This document shows positions 34,016 to 45,629 of a stretch of DNA of 64,000 nucleotides, one piece after another; the stretch's first letter is position 1, and every line of letters starts with the position of its first letter. The DNA comes from Balaenoptera acutorostrata. Taxonomy: Eukaryota > Chordata > Mammalia > Artiodactyla > Balaenopteridae. Below the pieces are notes generated by a model, which worked only from the letters and a program-made list of their open reading frames with translations, was not told the origin of the DNA and ran no database searches. The translations under genes and the position numbers were made by a program. Where the stretch lies: the NCBI RefSeq assembly GCF_949987535.1, contig NC_080080.1:60610668-60674667 (forward strand), given 5' to 3'.

Positions 34016-34320
34016 TATGCATACACAAATTATTACCCAATGATAAGTTTCTTTGTGAGTATTCATCATTAAATACATGAACACACAAACACCTATACTC
34101 TCAAACCTATAATCACACACAATTCTTTCTCTCCATTGCCGAAGAAAGAGTGTTCCAAGCTTAGGAAAAACGTACCACTTCTATCAATGCTAGAAACATA
34201 TGCTTGTGTTTAGAAATTACCTAGTGGTAAATGTGCACATGAACACACAAAAAAATCATTCAGCCAGAGCTAACCTTTGATAGTAAAATCAGTATTTAAG
34301 GCCCTATGGTAGATTTAAAA

Positions 34321-34370
34321 ATTAAATATTTAATGTGAATTAAATATTTAATTAAATATTTATTTAAATA
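34321..34370. repeat. Clustered AT palindromes
   Basis: The perfect 14-bp palindrome ATTAAATATTTAAT occurs at 34321-34334 and 34339-34352, with an imperfect third copy at about 34351-34363. Confidence 0.8.
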
Positions 34371-35491
34371 ATTGTATTTAAGTAAAAATTTTAAAATGAA
34401 ACTTACTAGAAACTTAATATATATATTTTGTAGTATTTTTCCTATATTCAAACCTATCACAGGTCCTTAAATATATATTTATATTCAGATTTATCACACA
34501 TATACACACATATATGCATAACATGCCATATATGTGTACAAATCTACCATATATATTATATGTGTATATAACCTAATATATGTATGTGTGTATAATAAAC
34601 ATTGTGATTTTTCCATAGTTCTGTCCAATTCAGAATTTTCTGGAGCTGGGTGTTGCAACAATGGCACATGTTTCAGGCTGTAAATGTTCTTAGGAGATTT
34701 CTTGGTTATATCTCTTACCTGGTTTAGTATAGTCACTGGGAGCTGTTTTCTTGAGATAGGAGATGAATGGTAGTCTTCTCCTGAGGTTCCAGTTAAATTA
34801 TTTGGATCTGATTGCTATAACCCTGGTACTAATTAGTATATGATGATTTTTATAAAAATTAATGCTTTAATGGTCTACCTGTCTTGGCTGATTTGTAGGT
34901 TGTCTCTTAGCTACATATTTCAGAAAAGATTTTATAGAAGATGTTACACTTATAAAAGAGCAATGTGTAAAAAGGAAAGTTTTTGAGGACTTTGATTATA
35001 TGGATGCACCCTGTCTAATTAGAGGTATTTTTAGAATACCTTTGTTGTGGTCTAATATAACTTCCTAGCTACTGAGCTGTTGCCTTAAGCATGACTGTGT
35101 AGAATTGTTTATTAAGAGGAAAAGAATCTGTAGGCCATCAACAGCTAGGCTTCATTGTTTAGAGAATCTGTTAACCACAGGTTGGGCTTGTTAAATTTTA
35201 GGATTTATACATGTCTGAGAAGATTCATTTTCCAGGTTGATAAGCACAGTACTGGGGAATATCACATGGACTTTTTCCATCCCCTGCTGAAGGATGTAAT
35301 GTTTTCTGGGATTATGTTAGTCATATCCAAATAGTGGGAAAAATTATCTGTCTTTCATTATATTTCTAAAAACTGATTATCCACCTTGATTATGAAATCT
35401 AACTGAATCCAGCAGTAGAAAAGTATTGAAATTCTAATATAAAATAAATACTTTTAGTTTTATTTGAATAACAGAAAAATAGTAATAATCC

Positions 35492-35510
35492 ATCAATCAA
35501 TCAATCAATG
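35492..35510. repeat. (CAAT)n microsatellite
   Basis: Four to five CAAT units. Confidence 0.85.
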
Positions 35511-35556
35511 GTACTAGATTGCTCCTGAAGCATTTGTTTGCAAATGCAGGTTATAT

Positions 35557-35602
35557 ATATATATTTCAACATCTTTACTGGAGTATAATTGCTTTACAAT
35601 GT
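35557..35602 (-). mobile_element. 46-bp L1 3'-end insertion
   Basis: CATCTTTACTGGAGTATAAT and TGCTTTACAATGTTG are the reverse complement of the last bases of the young L1 3' UTR. A perfect 12-bp direct repeat TGCAGGTTATAT flanks it at 35545-35556 and 35603-35614. The tail side is ATATAT rather than pure A. Confidence 0.92.
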
Positions 35603-35619
35603 TGCAGGTTATATTTAAA

Positions 35620-37910
35620 GGAAACTAAGCATATACCAACAAAACATGAGCTTGTAAAGTACACAAACTTGGAAGGAAAGAATGGCATTTACAACTCATT
35701 AGTTTTTGCCATCTATGCTATATACAGTGTTGATTGCTAGTTTCTACTAAACCTTAGGCTCCATGGAAGCCATATTTCTTTTGTCAATTCATCCAGCCTA
35801 TCTTAGAATATGACTCTTAGCGCCAGCTGTTGTCATAGCTTGAAAATTTTATTTTTTCTGGTATTTAATAGAAAAGAATATAAAGCTTTCAAACAGCAGA
35901 TTTCTAAGTAATAATAATTTTAATGAAACACTAAAAAGGGTGGACTAACCAAATTTCAATTAAGGAATATTCTTTGGAGAAAACCTGGAAATACTAAATC
36001 ACACAGGAATATTACATATAGGAATCTGTAGGCAAAGATCACTATTGTCTTGACTTCCGAAGACTATCGGAGAAGGAAATAAAACAAAAATGGCTTTGAT
36101 ATACTGTGTATGATTTACCTTAGATCACAAATGCATGCACAGACACACAGAGCAATTTGAATACTTAGTTATATTTGATCTATGTCATTAAAAAAATTTT
36201 GTACAAACTATGTTTTGCTCAAAAAATTTGTGTGATTAATGCATTGATTTAACTTCCCAATGTAGACTGCTGCTAGGAAGATTCTGATATTATTTATTTT
36301 TATTAGTTTATAATATGTCAATTTTTCTTGCTTATCTGTCAACTCCCAGAAAAATACATAAATCAAAAATGTAGCAATGTGGACACTAACAAGGCATAAT
36401 TATTGTAGGGTCTGTCCTCCTTTAAAGAAAAAATACAATTACCTACCAGAATGCTGCTGGGATTAGGTCAGAATTTGCATAATACTGACTCATATTTTCT
36501 AACAATTTTAACATCAGACAATAGCTTTTACAAATCTATAATCCCTTATTATTTTCCAGCTTTATTTTTTGGATTCTAATAAGGAGTTCAGTCAAAACAA
36601 GATAATTATTAGAATCTAACCCATAGAAAACTTTAATTACTCAGTGGCATGTTTTTAAGATTAGGTCAGGTTTTTATAAATTTTACATAAAGTAACACAA
36701 GGCAATTAAGCTTGCCTAAATGTAATTTTTACAGTTGAATTTATTCATTTTTCCACAGATAAATATTTAATAGAAAATACTTCAATCATTGTACGAGCTT
36801 AAGAAAAAAAAAAAAATTCTACTTCAGCATAATCTCTAAACAGCAGTTCTGAGACTGGAGTTATTAAGCAGTTAGAGGGCTAACAGTCAAGAGATGATGA
36901 AAATTTGGAAAATGTTAACTGCTATAAAATAATAGCTGCTAATGTGGAGGATTATGAAACACCCAGTAGCAGAATAAGTAACAAATAGATCCTTTCTGAA
37001 GTCCTGAAGGCTGGGGGTGGGATCTGGGGTTAAGTAACCGTGATATATTTATAGAGGGCAAGGGATCACCATAAAATAAAGCAGCAAATAGTAAAGAAGT
37101 CAATGTAAAAGAGAGGCCAGGGATTTAGGGTATAGAGATCATAAATTTTCATCAATATAAACAGCCTGTGTACCTCAGGAGTTGAAGTTTAGCTATAATT
37201 TTAGGTCTGACCTGTAGGCCTTTTGTGTTCACAGTGCAAGCACGATCAAGATGCCATCTAAGGAGGTGTTAAAAAAAAAAAAGGGAAGAAAGAAAGGAGA
37301 AAAAATGTTTCAGATCTGTGTGATTTACTCATTTAATCATCCCCAAATCCATCCCTAACACAACAGCATAGTAGTTGAGAAGATTTTATTGTCTCACTAA
37401 ATTACATTTAATTCTTAACCTAGCACATCCTATAAACAAAAAAAGTGAATAACGTATCCTCCACCATGCTCTTCGAAAGGAAAATTGTTAAATTTTTATG
37501 CACAGCTTCTCAGAAGGTCATTTTCCCTTTCTCTGTATAGCTGCATCTTCCACATTTACATGTTTTAATTTTAAATATGTATTTGAAAACCCACTTAAAG
37601 TTTAGTGGATTAAAAAGAAACTTAGTGATAAAATGAGCTTGTTTAATGGTTTAACAGAAGCAAGAATGCAAGCAAATCAACACGAAAGAAAAATTATTAA
37701 GTATTTAGCTTTTAGAAATGATCCTGAAATGGAATACTGAGTGGTTTAAAAAAATAAGTAAGCTACATGAAGACCTCATCTTCTTATTCAGGGACATTGA
37801 TTTTAATTTATGTAGTCACTAAAATAAGCTTTCTGTTCTAAATTGCCACTTAATGAGCAAATTATATTATTATGTTTGTATGTGTAATATATATGCTTAC
37901 ATATATGTAA
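35620..37910. other. Unassigned AT-rich interval
   Basis: No gene or repeat recognised. A-runs near 36803 and 37270 and a purine-rich stretch near 37270-37300 are the only low-complexity sequence. Confidence 0.4.
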
Positions 37911-37916
37911 TGTCTA

Positions 37917-37918
37917 TT

Positions 37919-37953
<35 letters not shown>

Positions 37954-38031
37954 GGTCTCACACTGTGTTTTGGGACATAGATTATATTGTACACACATAC
38001 ACACACACGCACACACACACACACTCACATA
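37917..38031. repeat. Compound (TC)n-(TA)n and (CA)n microsatellites
   Basis: About 12 TC units followed directly by (TA)n to 37953, then a CA-rich repeat at about 37991-38031. Confidence 0.9.
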
Positions 38032-40040
38032 GTTACTACTAGACTAGAACAGGCAGGCAGGGGTTAATATAAAGATAGTTAAGTCAATGATACAGCAATT
38101 GTGCTTATTTTTTATTGTGAATAGTATATTCAGTATTTTAAAATTAAGATCTTAGAAAAGACACCACATCTCCAAAACATCACTTTAGTATTCAGTTAAA
38201 CTTAATAGATTTTTTTTTCTAAATAGATCATGGGATCAGTTGTATTTCCATCTTAATCCCCAAAATATGGGATTTATCTCTTTTTACCACTATAAAAAGT
38301 GAAATGCATCAGGGGAGTTTGGAAGGGACTTTCAGATAACAAAATCCGTTGAAGAGCTCTCAGTGCCCATCTTAGCTGGTTCTGAAGGACGGGGCTCTTT
38401 TCGTCATCCACTAGGTTGCACTGTTGCACAGAAAAACAAAATATTTGTGTGCCCTGCTGCAGAAGAGCAGCATGCTGTGAGGAACCTCGTAAATACCGTT
38501 ATACTGTTTTCACTAACTACAGAAAGAGAGAAGATCAGGACAGAAAGACCGGTATTTAAACATGTTTTCTTTTTCCTCAAAGCCAGGGCCACTGTCCTGG
38601 ATTTTGTATGGAGTTTCCTTGAAGGTAGACAAAAGATACCACATTTTAATTTTTGGTAGTGAGGGAAAGGTGTAGGTGGCGGTTAGGGTGGATGAGAAAG
38701 AATGTTGGTCAACACTTTTCAAATTAAGATATAAAGACCTATTAGATAATTCAGTAGTTGTAGACTCTTCTAGGAAGTGGCAAAACTATTTCTCATAACT
38801 TTTTTTCTGCAACCAGGCATTGTTTAAATGTAAAATTCTGAAGGTAAACTATAGGCTTTCCTATTGGTGTCACAATGTGGTGGTTAATGATTACGTCTGA
38901 GTAATGACGGCTGTATCACTTACTCGTTTGCCCCCCATGGCACAATCCAAAATATTGATCTCTTACATGAATGAACAAACAAACACACAAACGAAAGCAG
39001 AGGTCCTTTACCCTAGTTGGTACTATCCAAACCATACTAAGAGAACATTTGTAGGATTGCCCTTGTATCTACTAGCATATTTCCCTGTCTACATATGGGC
39101 TGTACTTTACCAAGGAAACTACTTACAGAGAATCTAGTGGGGTAGGGGAGAAACTATTCCTTTAGTTCTGGTATAAATCACTGGGAATTTTTGCTTCATG
39201 GATTAGCACCTCTTGTATCCCTCATCTCTTCAGGGCAGTAAGCTGAGACAATCATAATGAAGAACAGAGCTATTGGCTACTACCACCACAAAACTTTTAG
39301 GGGGAATAGGTCATCAAAAAGACCTGAGTCTGGAACTGGTTATTTCAGCTAGGTTGATATAAGTGTCACATTTGGAAATAGCCCTACTTCAAGGTTTTGA
39401 ATATTTCACTAACAACTTTTAGCCTACCTAATTTATATCTTACTGTATTATGAATGTGACATTGAAGATCTGATAAACATTTGATCCAAATAGGAGAAAA
39501 ACAAATCTCATGAATTATGCAAGTATATATTATATGTTTTTTAACTCATAGATGGCACAAATTTTATAGAAGGAATTAAGTTTATGGAAAATCATGCATC
39601 TCATTTGTTGGAATAAAGGCCTTTCGGGATTTGCATGTTTGAAATGTTGTCTAAGAGGCTACTTTCCCATGGCTACTACCTTCAGATGAGGCTTCACCTT
39701 TATCTGTTGCAGACACATAGATTGTGTTCAGTACTTAACAACTTCCAGGAAATGAAACTTTGCAGTTTTATTTCACTGTCAGCATATCCCTTCAATAGCC
39801 AAACTATGGTCTACATACTATAGTTGGTCTGCTTCCTTTACAACTGTGATTCAGAGAAATGGGAGTTAATATTTTCCATGTATCTAAAATTTGTTTATAT
39901 TTCTTTTTATTTTTTTTCTTTTTGATATGCCAGTTTCTGTATCCTCTCTTTGAAGGTGCTGGTGTTCCACAAAATATGTTTGAAAAATACCAGCATGGTA
40001 TCTGAAATATGGTTGGCAATCAATAAATATTTAATGGAAA
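38032..40040. other. Unassigned interval
   Basis: The 98-codon plus ORF 38363-38659 and its opposite-strand neighbours show no domain, no signal and no splice context. Otherwise AT-rich unique sequence. Confidence 0.4.
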
Positions 40041-40044
40041 AATA

Positions 40045-40290
40045 CACATATTTACTAGGTAACTACTATTTATTGAGCCCTTTCTATGTGTTAGTCGCTC
40101 TGATGAGGATTTTATGTTCATTATATCATAAGATTCATATCATCAATGGAATGAAGGGGGTATTATCCCCATTGTTACATGTAAAAAAGTGAGGCATACA
40201 GTGGTTAAGACATTTTCCAAGTTAATGAAAAATAAAATTAGAATTTGAACTCAAATCTATTGTGTCTGCTTTTACCATTTTTGAAAAATA
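40045..40290 (-). mobile_element. MIR SINE
   Basis: Antisense MIR: TTTATTGAGCCCTTTCTATG, TATTATCCCCATTGTTACAT, AAAGTGAGGCATACAG and TAGAATTTGAACTCAAATC. Confidence 0.8.
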
Positions 40291-40329
40291 ATATTTTCAT
40301 TTAAACTTTTCCAGGAATACAATCTTAAT

Positions 40330-40780
40330 AAACCAATAAACATATATTTATAGAGCACTAACAATATATCCAGCTCTAATGAGATTACAAAAACTATTGA
40401 TAGAAAGCAAATTTGCTAACCTTGAGACATATTTGATGGAGTTGGGGAGAAAGACAAAACAGAGGATCTGAAAGCAATAAGAAATTAGATATTATATCAT
40501 ATGGTACATGCTCAAGTTCTGTTGACATTCAGAGAAGAGACAATCACTGTTGGACAACAATTTATTAACAATGATTTCAGGATACAAACCATTAATTCAG
40601 CAAGTATCTAGAATCCATCTGCCAAGTACTGGTAAGGTATTAAAGTAAAAGGCTTTAAGTTTGGATACAAAGCATAAAGGATTCTGGAGTGGGGTCAAAG
40701 AGAATGAAAAAGGGAAGCATTAAACTGAGACACAGATCCTAAGGAAGTGGTGATTCTAACCTGAGACATTTAAAAAATAT
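40330..40780 (-). mobile_element. L2-like fragment, diverged
   Basis: Antisense order of an L2 3' region: AATAAACATATATTTATAGA, GCACTAACAATATATCCAGC, then GAGAAAGACAAAACAGAGG and AAGTGGTGATTCTAACCTGA. Weak but in consistent order. Confidence 0.4.
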
Positions 40781-41084
40781 TTAAGTTTTGTCTGTTGAGG
40801 TTTCTGATGAAATGCTAGGATGAAAAGTTGAAATTTATCCAATCAGTAATTATGTCATATGGGAGATTCCTAGGAAGGAAAGTTTAAGGGGTGCTTTTAG
40901 AAATATTCACTGTTGTATGGGATGGATTCCTGAGTTTCAAGATGGGGAGTAAGGCCAACTAGTTCTATAGTTTTTTTTAAAAGCATAGAATGCTTCCTGG
41001 GTCGTCATGATTTGTTACTAATACATTTTAGGACCATATCTGATTATACAGGGTCATCCTTTTGTAAGACAGAATGCTATTAAT

Positions 41085-41165
41085 CACCATTCTATCATTA
41101 GTACTTATTACAGTGCCTGGAACATAATTTATGCTCACTCAACACTTGTGTGATTGAAATTAATT
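41085..41165 (+). mobile_element. L2 or MIR 3' terminus
   Basis: ACAGTGCCTGGAACATAATT followed by TGCTCACTCAACAC. Confidence 0.5.
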
Positions 41166-41169
41166 TGGA

Positions 41170-44100
41170 TTTCTCACAGACCTACCCATACCTTAAAATT
41201 GTCAAATGACTCCAAATATGGCAACAGGAAATAAATGTTTCCTGACCATTATATATATTTCCCCCTATATCTCAGGTACTGATTATTTTGTGTTACTAAT
41301 TTGATCCATGATCTCTCAACTGAGTAAAATTTTCATTAAAAACATATTTGCAGAAATATGTGTATGATGTCCAGAACTGATACCTGTGTGCACAAATTTG
41401 TGAATTTTATTTTATTTTAAAATAGAAGAACTGCTAATTTTTCTGGAATCTAAAATAGAGATTTAATTTAAACATCTACTAAATGCACAGATGGATATAA
41501 ATACTAGCTGTATAAAAGAGGGTAGAAATATTATATCTGGGCATTTAGATAGAAAGAAGAAGGCAAAATCTGAACATACTGGTATGATTTCTGCATCAGT
41601 CTCATAAGCTGGTGTATGACCAGAATACCAATTACATTTATAAATGCACATGTAGGTATATGGCAAATACAAAATATAAATCTGTTAGAGTCAGTACAGA
41701 TTTCTGAAATTTGTTCATTTTTTTAGCATGACAAAATCGTATCTATTTTTCTCCAATATAAAGTGGGGAAAGAACTCATAGTAAGGACCACACTCCATTC
41801 AAGGGAGAGGGGAGTCAACTGTTCTAGTTGATCTAAAAGCAGAGTGGGCGTACCCAAGATACATAAGTTATAGAAATGTGAAATTCTTACTGTTTTCTTC
41901 TTGTTTTAAAGTTGGTTAATGATTCCACCCAGTGCATTGCACTACTGTTATTGATTTGATTGCCTTTACAATTACACAATGAAAAATTCATAAAAAGATT
42001 GTTTTTAAAATAAATATGAAAGTTTGGTTAAATCTTGATGCTTCCCCATGCTTGGGGAAGTTTTAGAGCTCTAGAAATTTAAAAAGATGACAAAGGAGAA
42101 AGAAATGGTCAGGGAAGTTGACCTAGGCTTTAAATAAGTCTATTATTTTCAGTTTTTTTTCTTTGTGTAGGGCCCTTTCCCCCCCACATCTTATCTTTGT
42201 GTAGAGACAGGTGTTCTTTCTGAATTTCTACAATATTCCATCTTCCCCAATCAACATCGCTAAGCCCCAACCTATCCAACAAACATTTTGTTTGATTTTT
42301 GATTTGCTAACTTAATGGCAGAATCTGCCAGGGTATTCTTGTTGCTGAGACCTTAAACATTTGATGAACAAGATAAGTACATCAACAGAAGAGTCCTTCT
42401 GTTCAAAGATGTTACATGCTCTATAGACAATCAATATAGAGTAAAAAAACAATGACTGGCAAATTACAATCCACTTGTATGTACTTGCCCGATAGACACG
42501 GCATGGAATTGTGGCCGATAAAGATACATAGTAAATTAGTCTAATAATTACTGACTCTCTGTTAGTCCATATTAATTTAGTACACATCCAAAGAAAATGT
42601 TTTTTAAAAAAGAAAAGTTTCCTCATAAAGCACATAGCTACTGTTAATCTATTGATACTAAATCTGGGCATATACACAAACAAACACACACACAAACTTA
42701 AAATACATATGTACTTGGAATGTGAAATCAAAAATAAAATAGAGATCAAATTTTCCTTTAGGAACCTGCCTATTTTAATGTACCGTGTAACACACTGATA
42801 GCAGTTATTGACGTGGGTGATGTTCCTTCTTCCTTCAAAATCCTGACCCTGCATCTTTCTGCTCCCATTCTGTCCTTCATCATTCCTCTCTCTGATTCTC
42901 CCCCTTGACCTTCCAAGTGTAATTTCCTGTAGCTAAAGCTACTTTATATTTATTATAATAACTCTCAATCTCTCTCTTTCAATCTCTTTTAGTAGGAACA
43001 ATAGGCTGACTGATGGCTAGAAAATTAGCTCAGAGAACCTGCTTTTTTTTTCTTTCTCTCTCTTCACACACACTGTTCTTCCTTCATTTTCCTTGTTAGA
43101 CTGGGGAACCAATTTAACCTGTGACTCTACCACATATCATTAGGCCAGCCCATTTTAGGCCCACTTCTACACTAACATGTCTATAGGACGTGACCGAGGT
43201 TTCTCATTAGAATTCCAGGGGTGAGAATTTGTGTATAAAGTCTTGTGCATATGATGCACACAAAGTTACTAGTCAAAAAATTTGTTACCTTTTTCTCTGT
43301 AACACCTTTCCGCTATCAACATGAAAACATATAAGGTTACCTTTCTTGGGATTCTGAGAAAATTAAATCATTTTAAGCTCTCTGTTCTGTGTTTCCCGAT
43401 GGGAGAAATAGCTGTGGCATCAACTAAATATGGTCCTTTTTATTAAGAAAATAACAACTATAAAAATGATAAATGTTAATAATGAGACAAGTAATGGCAA
43501 CAAAAAAAAAATAGAATTTTTAAGTATGAAACTCTGTATTGGTCATACATCATAGCCTGGAACAAATCATGGCTAAAATGTTAAAGAGCATTTAAAAAGT
43601 ATCATGCTAATTGTTTATAAGTTCAAATGCTACAGTCTTCCAGATAATAAGCAATATGGATAATACCACGATTTTACTTAGTGCAATTTTGAAATTTAAA
43701 GCATAATTTGGTGACACATTTTCAATCAAATGTTTTAACTGAGGTCCTCTACATTTCTTGAAAATGTTGGACATATTTGTTAAATGACAAGTTAGTAAAT
43801 TCATATAGTTATTGAGCATCCTAAATTAATGTAAAAACCAAATATCTTTTAAAGAAGAACAAATTAAATCTGTCTACATCAAGGATATTTGTACATAATA
43901 TAGTTTATTATATACCATTACTTACAGCAGAAGAAACAGTGTTAGCATGAAAGCATCATGTGCCCCTAATGATGGACAGGAAACCAAACCAGGGACCAGG
44001 AAGGGCCCTGTAGCCACCCTACAGTCTGCATGGGAAAGCACTGCCATATTGGATTGTCCCTCCGACAGCCTTCCGTCATGGTTTTCTCCTCATTTCTTCC

Positions 44101-45310
44101 TTTTCCAAGAGAAAGCTCAGGCAGATTTTGCACAGGACACTTCCCCTAACATCACCGGCCCTACTTTCAGTGAAATTCAACATTTTTCTAGAATTAAAAT
44201 TTGGGTAGTTTCCAGAAGAGGATCTTGATATTTAAATTACCTTTTTTGTTGTTTTATTTTTAGCAAAAATTAGTTCCAACGCCTTCATAAGGAATAAACT
44301 CAAGCTCTAGACACAAGCTTGCAAATTGAAAGGTTGAGGCCTCAGTCTTGCCAAGAAGCACGTTTTTGTTGGTCTTCACATTGTTGTCTCCGGCAGGTTG
44401 TTTAAAATACTGAAATAGTCGCCCACATATAAAATTGGAAGGTTTACATAGAAAATCAGATTTTCAGCTTCTTTAAATAGAGGCTCTCACAACACAGAAC
44501 CCACTTCCCTACAAAGCAACACTCAGCTAGAAGTAAAAGATGATGGTCTCTACAAAGAGCACGCCCCCTGCAGGTTGTCACAGCTCGCAGGCCCAGTGCC
44601 CCCCACATTATACTCTAGTGTCAGTTGCTGCTCATTATCATCATATCTGCACTTCTGCTTTCTGGTTTCACTTCATCCTTTTGTCATCTTCTTGACTCGT
44701 GTATGTATTTGGGTTATGACAGCTAACTTAGAACCGATGTGATCAATTCAAGAGGAAAAAGATGGATTTTCTAGGCTTGTAATATACAAGAAATAAAAGA
44801 TAACAGGCAATAAATAGCCAAACTTACATTGAAATTCAGTCCTTTCTAGTTCCAATGCCCAAACTCTACCTACCACAGCACCACCTTTTCTAAATTCTCA
44901 TCTATTCACTCATTCATTCACCATATTCCCACATCATATAGAACTTTTGAGTAGACAAGTGAGTTGGATTTTAAAATCATGATTTCAAGATTTCAAGATC
45001 CTGTTTCCATGTACCTTATACACATCTTGATGAAGCAGGCTAAACATTATGGAGATCATTCTCACCTCTCTTAATGTCTGGCATTACCAAAAGGTTCTAT
45101 AAGATAGCTAGGACTCATTCTCCAAACTGAAAATGATAAGATGGTAAATTACATTAGGATAAAGGCATTCTCACATTCAGCACTGTCCAGACAATTTTAG
45201 TCAGAGGCCGTGCAGTGAAATATTTGGTAACTGCATTATCTCTCCTAACACTTTGAACACATCTTTAAGACAGTGTTTATCAGAGTGCACATTTATTAAT
45301 TATTTTCCTC
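41170..45310. other. Unassigned interval, no gene recognised
   Basis: Unique AT-rich DNA. The 180-codon minus ORF 42312-42854 lacks any domain, is cysteine/isoleucine-rich in the way AT-rich chance frames are, and has no promoter or splice support. The 93-codon plus ORF 43947-44228 is in a GC-richer patch but is likewise unsupported. Confidence 0.45.
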
Positions 45311-45314
45311 CTTT

Positions 45315-45530
45315 AGACCAGAGCTGTCCAATAAAACTTTCTACAATGCTGAAAAAGCCCTATAATCTGCACTAGCATGGTAACAACAAGCCACTTGTGA
45401 CCACTGAGCACTTGAAATGTGACTAGTATGATTAAGGAACTGAATTTTTCATGTTGTTTAATTGTAAATAATTTAAATTGAAATAGCTCCATGAGGCTGG
45501 TGGCTACTGTTGCACAGCCCTAGACTGAGG
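45315..45530 (+). mobile_element. MER5A-type hAT transposon
   Basis: CAGAGCTGTCCAATAAAACT, GAGCACTTGAAATGTGACTA, GATTAAGGAACTGAATTTTT and GGTGGCTACTG are MER5A segments in sense order. Confidence 0.85.
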
Positions 45531-45534
45531 TCTC

Positions 45535-45625
45535 CTGGGCTGGGACTATGGTTTATAAGTTTTTCGATCTTTGGCACCTTGTGCAGCAAACAATAAACAT
45601 ATGTTGAATGAATAAATAAAAGCTA
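45535..45625 (+). mobile_element. L2 3' terminus
   Basis: GGGCTGGGACTATGGTTTAT, then CCTTGTGCAGCAAACAATAA and a terminal TGTTGAATGAATAAATAAA. Confidence 0.65.
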
Positions 45626-45629
45626 CATG

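Larger units (their letters stand above)
34016..35540. other. Unassigned AT-rich interval
   Basis: Contains AT palindromes at 34321-34380 and a TATG/CA-rich stretch at about 34490-34600. No gene. Confidence 0.4.

Noticed and set aside
38363..38659. 98-codon frame as a possible small gene
   Set aside because: Frames overlap on both strands and no domain, exon border or conservation hint was visible.
42312..42854. 180-codon open frame on the minus strand
   Set aside because: No recognisable family, AT-rich chance composition, no splice or promoter support.
43947..44228. 93-codon frame in a GC-richer patch
   Set aside because: Unusual composition for the area, but no family resemblance and no splice sites; could not be supported as an exon.
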